Source of the DNA: JAGDZR01 sp049115695
GTDB lineage: Bacteria > Bacteroidota > Bacteroidia > Cytophagales > Cyclobacteriaceae
NCBI GenBank assembly: GCA_049115695.1
Contig: JAGDZR010000006.1
Span: 310,001-374,000, forward strand
Reading direction: 5' to 3'
DNA: 64,000 nt
Under the pieces are notes generated by a model. That model had not been told where the DNA came from, made no database searches, and worked only from the letters and a program-made list of their open reading frames with translations. Shown here piece after piece: positions 8,158 through 17,600 of this stretch; the stretch's first letter is position 1, and each line of letters begins with the position of its first letter. Made by a program: the position numbers and the translations under genes.

Positions 8158-9706
8158 TCACGTGAAATGTCTGAGCGCCGTATCTGGATGATACATTCAC
8201 AATGTATCGACCTTTCGGTAGCTGATTAGCAGACCATTGAACTCTCATCGTCCCTACATTTGCTTTCCCACCATAAATGTGCTCTAACACCCTACCGCTC
8301 AAATCCAATAATCTTATCTCGACATATTCTCCAAATGAACTAAATGTTATAGTCGCCCGATCAGTCAATGGATTTGGAAAAACCTTTAAATCCATTTGAC
8401 CCGTTCGTGGATTTCCCATTACTAGCTGTGGTTCTCCAATGATAGGGACTGTATCAAATGTGCGACCGAACAGTTGTGCTGATAAACTTGCATCAATGCC
8501 CAGCCACTGTTCCAACGCTGAACTATACAATTGACGATAGTCAAATTGCATGGGTAGATCGGTGGAGTAATCAGCATCAGCTGGCACTTCAGGGTTTTCG
8601 CCCAAAACACCGCCAGCAACTGCCTTTCCGAAAAAGAACATCGGAGCTGCTGATCCATGATCTGTTCCATTACTGGCATTTGAGTTAATCGTTCGACCAA
8701 ACTCCGAGAATGTCATCCCCAACACCCTGTCTTCAGTCCCATGATAGGCCAGGTCTTTCATAAACGCACCAATGGCATCATTCATTTCCTTGAGCAAAGA
8801 TGCGTGCTCTCCAATTGTAGTATCTCCGGATTCCACCTGAGCATCATGTGTATCGAATCCCCCAATGCGAACCATATAGATGGGTGTTTGCAGATCTCCT
8901 GCAATCAATTTGCTCACAATCTTTAATTGCTCAGCAAGACCTGTTTCAGGGAATTCCACATGATCATTTCCAACGCGCTCTGCTGCTTTTTTAACCACCT
9001 CGCCGTATTGCTGTGACTGTCTCTGAATGAGGCGCACATACCCCAATTGATCACCGGCCTGTGTATCAGGAGCTTGTGGTTGGCTAATGTCCAGTAAATC
9101 ATAAAAGGACTCGGGACCGCTAATGACCATTCCCATTGAAGACTTGCTTCCTTGAAAAAGAAGTGACGCGCCATATCCCATCTCAATTGCCAATGGATCT
9201 CCATAAGTTTCAGTAGGATACAAATCTGGATAATCAGGGTGTTCATTGGCTAAAAACCTACCTGCCCACCCTGTATTGAGGTATTCATCAGCATCTGATC
9301 CAGACATCCAAATGTCCGTTGACCTGAAATGCGAATAATTTGGATTGGGGTAGCCAACTGACTGTATGATCTTGAATTTGCCTTCATCATACAGCTCTTT
9401 CATACCTGACCATGCTGGATGCAATCCCAAGTCGGTTCCAGTCAACTGAATCAGTCTGTCCTCTGGTAAAACCACATGGGGTCTCACCTGGTGCATGGCC
9501 GAGAGTTCCGAGTATGGTACAATCGTATTCAGTCCGTCATTACCTCCATCCATGAAAATGATTACAAGTGCTTTTCCTGTGTCCATTGCATTTTGCATGG
9601 CAGCCTTAGCGACCGACGTACTGCCAAAAGACAATCCGATTGATCCTAATATGCCAGGAAGTGCTGCAGCATGAGCCGTGTGCTTGATAAACTTTCTTCT
9701 CTTCAT
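8150..9706 (-). CDS. DUF1501 family exported protein with T9SS sorting domain
   Basis: A 518-residue DUF1501 protein (alkaline-phosphatase/sulfatase-like fold, no proven activity). The N-terminus MKRRKFIKHTAHAAALPG fits a Tat-type leader (Arg-Arg then a hydrophobic stretch), as is common in this family. Family segments include VIIFMDGGNDGLNTIVPY, THDAQ and GMTFSEFGRT followed by NGTDHGSAAPMFFFG. Residues about 440-518 (start VFPNPL) form a T9SS type A sorting domain, so the mature protein should reach the cell surface. It starts 2 bases after the stop of the DUF1800 gene, its usual partner. The gene overlaps the convergent DinB gene by 8 bases. Confidence 0.9.
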   Translation of the reverse strand: MKRRKFIKHTAHAAALPGILGSIGLSFGSTSVAKAAMQNAMDTGKALVIIFMDGGNDGLNTIVPYSELSAMHQVRPHVVLPEDRLIQLTGTDLGLHPAWSGMKELYDEGKFKIIQSVGYPNPNYSHFRSTDIWMSGSDADEYLNTGWAGRFLANEHPDYPDLYPTETYGDPLAIEMGYGASLLFQGSKSSMGMVISGPESFYDLLDISQPQAPDTQAGDQLGYVRLIQRQSQQYGEVVKKAAERVGNDHVEFPETGLAEQLKIVSKLIAGDLQTPIYMVRIGGFDTHDAQVESGDTTIGEHASLLKEMNDAIGAFMKDLAYHGTEDRVLGMTFSEFGRTINSNASNGTDHGSAAPMFFFGKAVAGGVLGENPEVPADADYSTDLPMQFDYRQLYSSALEQWLGIDASLSAQLFGRTFDTVPIIGEPQLVMGNPRTGQMDLKVFPNPLTDRATITFSSFGEYVEIRLLDLSGRVLEHIYGGKANVGTMRVQWSANQLPKGRYIVNVSSRYGAQTFHVIK

Positions 9707-9708
9707 GA

Positions 9709-11433
9709 TTACATCAATTGAAATTCACCCATTTGGAAAAGCACCTGAAAAGTGGGGTTGAGCCGATTAAGCACCGTACCTTTATTTTCATCTGAAGGGT
9801 CAGCCTTATAATCATTCCACGCACCTGTCCAGTAAATGCCTTCAGACCTACCATTGAGAAGTACGTACCGTAATTCTGCAAGATTTTCAACTGCCGGTTG
9901 AATTGGAATAAATAACTCCATTAATTCTGCAAGCAATAAGTCCGGATCCTCCGGATGATCCAGTTGCTCAACGAAAGACAACAGATCAAAACGAGGATGT
10001 AGATCTTCAATGATCCAGAAGCCCCAGTATATTCCACCATCCATGACCTGTGCTCGTTTGACAATGGTATCAGTAGTAATCCAACTTTTGTCATACTGTG
10101 GTTCCTGATAATAAGCCGGCCATCCAGCCACACTCGGCGGATCACACATTTCCTGCCCCCAGGCACCCATTTGCCATAGCATACTCTCATGAAATTTGAG
10201 GTTGATATTTAGAGACTCATCAGGACTATTCAAATCGAGTGTCTTGAGTGAACCAATGAGAAAATCAATTGGAGATTTAATCATCGCTCCTTGATTAGCT
10301 ACATCATAAAAATGTTCGCTTGTCAAAAGCGTTGTGAGGACAGGTTTAATCTCATAACCAGAATCTCTCAACTGATTTGCGAGAGGCTTAATGACATTTT
10401 GTTCAACAGTCTCATCTATTTCAGCATAAACAAAGTGACGATAAAGTCTTCTACATATGTATAGGGCTGCTTCATTTGTATCGAAAATCATGGTCAACAA
10501 CTCGTCTAATTCCTCTGCTCCATCTTCCCCTCCTCTACCTTGTATCACTGTATTCCCGTAAAAGTCAGAAAACTGCTTGTCCTGCTCATCATGCCAGGAG
10601 CTGTCAAAACCGCTTCCCATTTCACCTTCTTGATCAAGCCCTTCCCAATCAACCACCCAACCGGTTAAAACACGTGCTGTAGCTAAGACATCATCTTCCG
10701 TATATTGACTTCCCGGCCCCTTTCCAACTGTAAACAATTCCTGAAGTTCCCGAGCATAATTTTCATCAGGCGCATCCTTGTGATTGAATGTTCCATTTAG
10801 AAAAAAGAGCATCGCAGGGTCCAAAGTAAGTGATCGGATCAATGTTTTATAATTGCCAAATGCATGCTGATGAAGCATTCGGAAATATTGATAACTCGCC
10901 CTCCCATGAAATATCTCCCATGACTGAGTAGCCAATAGATTGTGCCAGCATAGCATCAGCTTTTGATGGATCGATGGAGACTGATTCTTAAAACCTGACA
11001 ATATCCATGACTTAAGTGATATGATCCTTGGTCCTTCAAAATCATCACTTCGTTTAGCCTTAACCCACGATTCGCCTCTGGGCACATCAGGGTCATCAGG
11101 GATGTCGTCAATACCGGAGTAGTCGTTGACTGGAGGTGCCGGAAATTCCTCCGCCTTGAGCAATAACTCGACAGCTTCCTGCATATTCAGGTTCTCAAAT
11201 TGCCTTAGCTCTGATTTCGTAACTCCAAACAAACACCTCCTCAATAGATGTAGTATTTGTGCTGTCCCCCAAGTCCCGGTGTATGTTTCAATACCTGAAA
11301 TAACACTTCTTGTACCTGAAGCTGATGATTGCCGGCCTGAAGATGAATTGATGGATAATTCAGGTGGTAAAACCTTTCTGTATTTCGCGATCTGCTCGCG
11401 AAAATCCTTTGGTCTCCAATCAGTTTTCATCAT
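9709..11433 (-). CDS. DUF1800 family protein
   Basis: A 574-residue DUF1800 protein with the family signature HLLRRCLFGVTKSEL (about 63-77), the region ARELQELFTVGKGPGSQYTEDD that precedes the central helices, and CDPPSVAGWPAYY near the end. DUF1800 and DUF1501 genes are co-transcribed in many Bacteroidota, Planctomycetota and Proteobacteria, and their biochemical role is unknown. No convincing signal peptide is visible at the annotated start, although DUF1501 partners are exported. The DUF1501 gene begins 2 bases downstream, a clear two-gene operon. The gene upstream is divergent. Confidence 0.88.
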   Translation of the reverse strand: MMKTDWRPKDFREQIAKYRKVLPPELSINSSSGRQSSASGTRSVISGIETYTGTWGTAQILHLLRRCLFGVTKSELRQFENLNMQEAVELLLKAEEFPAPPVNDYSGIDDIPDDPDVPRGESWVKAKRSDDFEGPRIISLKSWILSGFKNQSPSIHQKLMLCWHNLLATQSWEIFHGRASYQYFRMLHQHAFGNYKTLIRSLTLDPAMLFFLNGTFNHKDAPDENYARELQELFTVGKGPGSQYTEDDVLATARVLTGWVVDWEGLDQEGEMGSGFDSSWHDEQDKQFSDFYGNTVIQGRGGEDGAEELDELLTMIFDTNEAALYICRRLYRHFVYAEIDETVEQNVIKPLANQLRDSGYEIKPVLTTLLTSEHFYDVANQGAMIKSPIDFLIGSLKTLDLNSPDESLNINLKFHESMLWQMGAWGQEMCDPPSVAGWPAYYQEPQYDKSWITTDTIVKRAQVMDGGIYWGFWIIEDLHPRFDLLSFVEQLDHPEDPDLLLAELMELFIPIQPAVENLAELRYVLLNGRSEGIYWTGAWNDYKADPSDENKGTVLNRLNPTFQVLFQMGEFQLM

Positions 11434-11587
11434 TTATTCAATATATAATATAACTAATCTAAGCTACTCGGATACTCTAACGCCAATGTAGCGTTCAAAG
11501 TATTGAAGCTAAAGTTAAATGGTGATTTCGTAATGTCTGTTCAGTGCTTATCTGGACAATTGGATTTTGTTTAGCTTTAATTCCTTT

Positions 11588-12238
11588 ATGAGTATTGAAA
11601 TATACATCTGTGAGGAAGTAGAAAATATAAGGAGACTTTTCAATCCTGTTTTGGAAAGCTATCCTCAACCACAAAAAATCACTCAGTATTTACAAGAGTT
11701 GATTGAACTGATGAGCCTTGGATATATGAAGGGTGATCATTCACTTGCCGTTCTCATGTCCAATCATCATCCAGATTTGATTGGTGAATCGTCCTATAAG
11801 ATCATGAGCGAAAAGTTTATTCAACAGGATTATCAGTCTGTCATTTTATTCGATCATGGGTTCAGTACGTGGGCCGAAGCAGAAGATGCCGGCAACCTTA
11901 ACATTCCATTCGAAACAGCTGTGACAAGTCTGGTAAACGGAGATCAACAAAAACTGGCTGCTTTGCTTGACGAGCATCCTGAAATTATTCATCAGCAATC
12001 ATCATTCGGACACAAGGCTGGATTGATTCACTATATCGCTGCAAATGGAGTTGAGATCTGGCGACAAAGTGTACCCATGAATGCTACTTATTTGGTTGAA
12101 TTACTTCTTGAAAAAGGAGCCGATCCTCATCAGCAAAACAATATATATGGAGGATCTTCGATGGTATCCCTCATTGAGAGTAGCGATCATCCAAATATGG
12201 CCGGAGTTGCGGACGATTTAATCAGTCTGATCTCATGA
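11588..12238 (+). CDS. Ankyrin-repeat-like protein
   Basis: A 216-residue cytoplasmic protein. The C-terminal half has ankyrin-type helices: VTSLVNGDQQKLAALLDEHPEI (a repeat start), GHKAGLIHYIAANGVEIW, and YLVELLLEKGADPHQQNNIYGGSS, the strongest match to the ankyrin consensus (LLExGADP). The N-terminal 80 residues are not recognised. I used the ATG at 11588; a TTG at 11567 in the same frame would add seven residues. Its stop overlaps the start of the next small gene (ATGA), so the two are translationally coupled. The role is likely protein-protein contact, partner unknown. Confidence 0.65.
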   Translation: MSIEIYICEEVENIRRLFNPVLESYPQPQKITQYLQELIELMSLGYMKGDHSLAVLMSNHHPDLIGESSYKIMSEKFIQQDYQSVILFDHGFSTWAEAEDAGNLNIPFETAVTSLVNGDQQKLAALLDEHPEIIHQQSSFGHKAGLIHYIAANGVEIWRQSVPMNATYLVELLLEKGADPHQQNNIYGGSSMVSLIESSDHPNMAGVADDLISLIS

Positions 12239-12507
12239 ACAAAACTCGCTTCAATACCCCCAAGAGATTTTTTGGTCGCAGTAAAGATCGCTTTGGAGAA
12301 ATGATGGAAGACTCCAAAATCCAACGCCGGGATCGAAACGAAATCGAAACAGATTTTGATGGGATTGAACACATGAGGCAACATGTTCGCTCGCGAGATA
12401 ATTATCGGCAACTGATCTATAGGGTGCTTTCGGGAATAGGCGCAGTGGTTTTTATCTATTTCTTTTTGAAGCTTGCAGCGGACGATCTCTTTGAAATTTT
12501 TTATTAA
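12235..12507 (+). CDS. Small single-pass membrane protein of unknown function
   Basis: A 90-residue protein: a strongly charged N-terminal 60 residues (many Lys, Arg, Asp, Glu), one hydrophobic helix at about 63-80 (VLSGIGAVVFIYFFLKL), and a short acidic end. It overlaps the ankyrin gene by four bases and lies 96 bases before the nucleotidyltransferase-like gene. I do not recognise the family. The coupling and conserved-looking start support a real gene. Confidence 0.55.
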   Translation: MNKTRFNTPKRFFGRSKDRFGEMMEDSKIQRRDRNEIETDFDGIEHMRQHVRSRDNYRQLIYRVLSGIGAVVFIYFFLKLAADDLFEIFY

Positions 12508-12603
12508 CAATTACTTTATCAATTGATTATCAACACCTTCCTACATCACACTTCATTTTCTTATTTTATTGCGTTAACTTTCGGTTTATCACCAACGGTA
12601 TAG

Positions 12604-13608
12604 ATGATAAAAGACTATTCTCAGTATCTGGAAAAACTAAAGCGCCGGCGCTATGACGAGGTGTTGAAAGAACCTGTTTTTAGCGACAATTATCACCAAT
12701 CAGAGCTTCCTAATGTGCTGAAATACGCAATGGAAGCAATGCATGAAATAGACCCTTCCTATAGCTATAAATTATACTCAGCTATACGTCGAACTCAGGA
12801 GATGATTTCTGAAAGACTAGCAAAAAGAGAAGTGCCGGTTGATGCAAGATACGTTGGTCCACATGCAACGGATACGCATATAAATTTGTACGGGGACATA
12901 GAGATGCTCTTTATCCTCAAGAGCTATGACCGTAAGCCTTCCAAGAGCATCCAACATTTGGTGGCCGACATACTCGACATTCTTACCAAAGCAGAAGCAT
13001 ACGACCGAGTAGATTACAGCAGTAAGAACAGAATTTATATAGAAACCAGGAAGCCGAAATGTCTGGTAAGTATTTTGCCGGCAATATGGATTGAAAGCTC
13101 ACTTTACAAGGAGGCGTCACTGGAAATCAACAAGGGCATTTGTGAGTACAATTTTGCGAAAAAGACACGTAGGATGTACTTACCATTTCTCAACATTGCC
13201 CGGATCAACTCAACTGACAGAAAGATTGGTGGAAGCATCAAACACTTGATACGCCTTATACGCTCCATTCAGGTAGATGCAGCTGAAGATATTGAACTGT
13301 CGCATGACGAGATTGCGGGCATAGTATATAACATGTCTCATAAAGAACTATCTGTGGACACTTCGCACTACTTAAGTGTTCTCCCAAACATCAGCATGCA
13401 TCTGAAACGCCTCATTGAAGATTCAAAATATCGCGAGTCGCTATTGAGCCCAAGTAAGAAGGAATACGTATTTGGACGCAAACAACGTGTTCAAGCCATG
13501 AACTTGCTTCGCAAAGAACTGGATGAATTTATACAGGACATCAATGAAGCACTCAAACCCATGAACAAAACGATTGCCAGTCCTATTGAGGCGGATCTTA
13601 AGAAATAG
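12604..13608 (+). CDS. Divergent nucleotidyltransferase-fold (CD-NTase/OAS-like) protein, possibly inactive
   Basis: A 334-residue soluble protein. Residues 81-104 (ARYVGPHATDTHINLYGDIE then MLFI) look like the nucleotidyltransferase core hG[GS]x(8-13)Dh[DE]h: G85-P86 in place of Gly-Ser and D98-I-E100 as the metal-binding pair. The strand CLVSILPAIW (153-162) occupies the place of the third catalytic Asp (hDhhPA) but has Ser156. INSTDRKIGGSIKHLIRLIR (201-220) resembles the helix of OAS/CD-NTase proteins that follows the core. The remaining helical domain reaches residue 320. The family call is by eye. The two altered positions suggest a changed or absent nucleotide chemistry. There is no obvious adjacent effector; an ankyrin protein and a small membrane protein lie upstream. 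Confidence 0.5.
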   Translation: MIKDYSQYLEKLKRRRYDEVLKEPVFSDNYHQSELPNVLKYAMEAMHEIDPSYSYKLYSAIRRTQEMISERLAKREVPVDARYVGPHATDTHINLYGDIEMLFILKSYDRKPSKSIQHLVADILDILTKAEAYDRVDYSSKNRIYIETRKPKCLVSILPAIWIESSLYKEASLEINKGICEYNFAKKTRRMYLPFLNIARINSTDRKIGGSIKHLIRLIRSIQVDAAEDIELSHDEIAGIVYNMSHKELSVDTSHYLSVLPNISMHLKRLIEDSKYRESLLSPSKKEYVFGRKQRVQAMNLLRKELDEFIQDINEALKPMNKTIASPIEADLKK

Positions 13609-13702
13609 ACCCTCCCGGTCCTATCGAATACTCATTTTTAGGTATTGATATTTGCTCAAAATGGCGCTATCTTGTACTTAACTGTACCAAAATTACCTGA
13701 TC

Positions 13703-14635
13703 ATGAGACAATTATCTTTTCTGATTGTTACATTCCTTTTATGCACCACCGCCCAGGCGACCATCTGGCGTGTCAATAGCAACCCCGGCGCAAAGGCCAA
13801 CTTCACCAATTTACAGTCTGCCATCGACACCTCCGCTGTAAGCGCTGGGGACACCTTATATATAGAGGGATCGGCGGAGGACTATGGTGACATTGATCTC
13901 AACAAACAGCTGGTATTAATTGGAGTGGGTTACTTCCTGGATGATAACGACCTGGCCCCTTTTTATGCCAATGCCAGATTGGGGCAGGTGAATGTCAATG
14001 TTGAGAACTGTGTACTTATAGGATTGCAAATGGATGACATTTATGCTTACAAAGGATACTTAAGGATACAGCGATGTTACTTTGTTGATCTGTATAATCC
14101 ATCTGGATCCTACAACATTAGCAATATTCAGGTCATTCAGTCCTACTTTCGGGAGACTAACAGCTATGCTAGTTCTAAAAAGTTCACCAATTCAACTTTT
14201 TACAATTGTATCATTAGAGATGGTCTTGAAGAACTTAGCAGCTGTCAAATATTGAATTGTCTATTCAAGAACGTAAGTGGGTATCATTTGATTGATGTAG
14301 ATTATTCTAATATTAAAAATTGTTTAGTTGAAAATGGTACTTGGTCAACTACTGGATCTGATAATAATAGCTTTAGTAACAATCTATTAGGTGCGACTGG
14401 CGCTACCTACTTTGTGGAAGGTGATAGTCCAGACGGCCAATATGTGCTGGCTGAATCCTCTCCTGCCAAAGGAGCAGGCGCTAATGGAGAAGATTGTGGT
14501 CCTTTTGGCGGCATCAACCCTTATGTGCTGTCTGGTTTGCCTCCCATTCCCAATATTATATCTATGGACGTACCATCTTCAGGTTCAAAGACAGATGGTC
14601 TTCAAATAAAACTGAAAATACAAGCCACTAACTAA
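13703..14635 (+). CDS. Secreted parallel beta-helix-like protein
   Basis: A 310-residue protein with a cleavable signal peptide (MRQLSFLIVTFLLCTTAQA). The body has short repeating turns rich in Asn, Cys and Tyr (NCVLIGLQMDDI, NSTFYNCIIRDG, SCQILNCLFKNVSG), typical of right-handed beta-helices. The segment SSPAKGAGANGEDCGPFGG is the usual cap motif of such Bacteroidota proteins. There is no T9SS domain, and the end (SGLPPIPNIISMDVPSSGS...) is a short beta-rich tail. The start of the 1472-residue protein lies only 5 bases after its stop, so they are co-expressed. A surface or extracellular role with that protein is inferred. Confidence 0.7.
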   Translation: MRQLSFLIVTFLLCTTAQATIWRVNSNPGAKANFTNLQSAIDTSAVSAGDTLYIEGSAEDYGDIDLNKQLVLIGVGYFLDDNDLAPFYANARLGQVNVNVENCVLIGLQMDDIYAYKGYLRIQRCYFVDLYNPSGSYNISNIQVIQSYFRETNSYASSKKFTNSTFYNCIIRDGLEELSSCQILNCLFKNVSGYHLIDVDYSNIKNCLVENGTWSTTGSDNNSFSNNLLGATGATYFVEGDSPDGQYVLAESSPAKGAGANGEDCGPFGGINPYVLSGLPPIPNIISMDVPSSGSKTDGLQIKLKIQATN

Positions 14636-14640
14636 GAGCG

Positions 14641-17600
14641 ATGAAAGCTTTTAGATTATTTATGTCGATGCTGACCTGTTGGTCAGCCGTAGCAGCTTTT
14701 GGTCAGGATAGCTTATTGGCTCACTACCCCTTCGGTGGTAATAGCAACGACCACTCTGGTAACGGTCATCACGCGACCTTTATTGGCGCTACACTAGTCA
14801 CAGACCGGTTTGGTAATGATGAAAGTACCTATGAATTTGATGGCGTGGATGACTTCATCAATCTTCCCTCTAACTTCGTGGACAGTGCCTTTACCATAAG
14901 CCTCTGGGTGAATACAGCACATGGAGGCAAACTGAGCAATGGCAATGCTGGAGTATTGGTGCAAACAGGCAACATCAATGCCAACAGCAATTCCTTAAGC
15001 ATCTATTTATCTGATGGGAAAGTACATTTTGCGAAATTTCCTTCCGCTTCAGGATGGGAAGTAATTTCTCCTGATACCATCAACGACGGTCAATGGCACT
15101 CAATTGTTGCGCAATGGGACGGCACTTTAAATACAGATAAAGTCCAGCTCTGGGTAGACGGAAGTGAAGTGGCTACTGGCACTTCCATTGGCACAGGTAT
15201 CACGCATGACTTTGGAGGGCTGAGAATGGGCATGGGCAATGATGGCAGCAGCCAAATGTATTACCCTGGCTTAATTGATGATGTCCACATATTTGATCAG
15301 GCGCTCGAAAGTGACGAAATCGATGAACTCTTCCATCGCAACAACTACGCAGACTTTGATGCAGATTACATTGATCAAAAAATATTAACCCCGCTTGAGG
15401 TGGATTTTGAAGATCTTTCTCAGCTTAACAATCCTATTTTGGAATGGGCATGGGATATAGACAATGATGGTGTCACGGATTATACAACTCAAAACCCTTC
15501 TCATACCTACACCCAACAGGGTACCTACACTGTAAAGCTCACGGTAACAGACACGATCATCAGCGAAACCATTGTCAAAGAAAGCTACATACAGGTGGGT
15601 GACCTGGGTGATTCATTGGTCGCTTATTATCCATTTTCCGGATCTGTTGAGGACTCTTCCTCCAATGCTAACGATGGCATCATTCATGACTTAACGCTCG
15701 CTGAAGATCGTTTTGCCAATGTACATAGTGCTTATGACTTCAATGGTACTTCCTCCTACCTGGCCATTGATCATATTTCAGCACTTGCTTTCCCGGGCTC
15801 TTTCTCCATTAGCCTATGGATAGCTGCGCAAATCAACGATTCGGATGAGGTGATTTTGATTTCTAAAGGTGATTTGGGAAATAACGATCATTGGATGATG
15901 TCTCTAACGACAGATAGTCTGGTGGAATTCAACCTTTTTGATGCAACCGGCACTCAGTATACCGTAACCTCTTCATCTGAAATTGAATCTGGCAAAAATT
16001 ATCACTTGATTGCTCAGCTTGACACTTTGTTAGATGAGTTGCGTTTGTATGTGAATAATCAACTCGTCGGATCACAAAGTATTGGCGCGCTACCTGCTTC
16101 CAATACAGACAGTTTGCTAATTGGAGCGGCGAGGAATGGTGCTATGAGTGGTTTTTACAAAGGCGTGATTGATGAAGTCAGAATATACAACCGTGCCATC
16201 AATGAAACAGAAATCGAAAACTTATATAAGGAAACGCTATTTGCTGACTTTTCTCATGACAACATACACAAAATCATCGCCCCTACTTCCGTTGATTTTG
16301 AAGACATCTCTATAGCTGACAGCACGATAACTTCATGGGAATGGGATTTCGATGAAGATGGTATTGCAGATGCAACTGACCAAAACCCAACTTATGTGTT
16401 CGAAAACGATGGGGTCTTTGACGTCTCATTAACAATCAGCGATGGCTATAACAAAACAACCATAGTCAAGGAATCATTATTTGAAGTACTTCCTAAAAGA
16501 GAAATCACGGAAATCGAATACTTCTACAACGAAGATCCGGGAATTGGACAGGGGACCATCATTGATGTTGAAGACAGCTCGACACTCATTTTTAATGGTT
16601 CATTTGCAATCGAGGATCTGCCATCAGGGTTTAATCAGCTGTATGTAAGAGCAAAGGATAATCTTGACCTGTGGGGACAAGTACAGACTTTTCCGTTTTT
16701 AGCGGCCAAAGGAACCGCCAGAGCAGGAATCAAAGCAGTAGAGTACTTCTTCGATACAGACCCGGGTATTGGAAATGGTAATGAAGTAGCAATTGATGAT
16801 CCTGACAGCTCCATTGTTATTGCTGATCTTTCGACCTTGGATATAGGCTACCATACACTATATGTCAGATCAGTCGATAGTGCGGGAAATTGGGGGCATA
16901 CACAGTCTAGTCCATTCCTTGTTGCCAAAGGGAGCGACAATCCAGGAGTAAAAGGAGTAGAATATTTCATTGATAACGATCCTGGACTGGGAGACGGTAA
17001 TTTCATTTATATCGATAATCCTGAGGACGATTCCTTTGTTGCGGACTTGTCCAATCTTGAAACTGGATTTCATACTATCCACATAAGGGCACTAGATAGT
17101 GCTGGCAATTGGGGGCATCTACAGTCAAGTCCTTTTCTGGTAGTCAACACAACTGTAAGTCCCAACCTTGTTGCCATCGAATATTTCTTCGATGAAGATC
17201 CAGGATATGGCAATGGCACATCCATTGCCTTGGCAGATTCCAGTTACGATGAGGTTGAATCCATTATTGATATCGATGACCTGACTGTAGGAGCACATAC
17301 CATATTTATACGTGGACTGGACGAGAAAAATCAATGGGGTCAGTTGTATTACCAGGAATTCAACACTTGTATCGAACAAGAGATCGATCATGAAGCCAGC
17401 ATTTGTGCAGGAGAAGAATACGCAGTGGGTGATTCACTATATAGTGTAACCGGAGAGTATATTACTATTTTGGAATCCTCTTTGGGCTGTGATAGCACGG
17501 TCAATCTGACCTTAACAGTTTTTGAAACCTACTCAGATAGTGTTTCTATAGACATCTGTTCTGGAGAGACCTATTCGTTCGGGGAGCAAACACTCTCAGC

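Noticed and set aside
12235..13608. A CBASS-type defence operon (NTase plus small membrane effector)
   Set aside because: The catalytic residues are altered, the small protein lies upstream with a 96-base gap, and no typical effector or ancillary gene is present. The possibility is kept only as an open question.
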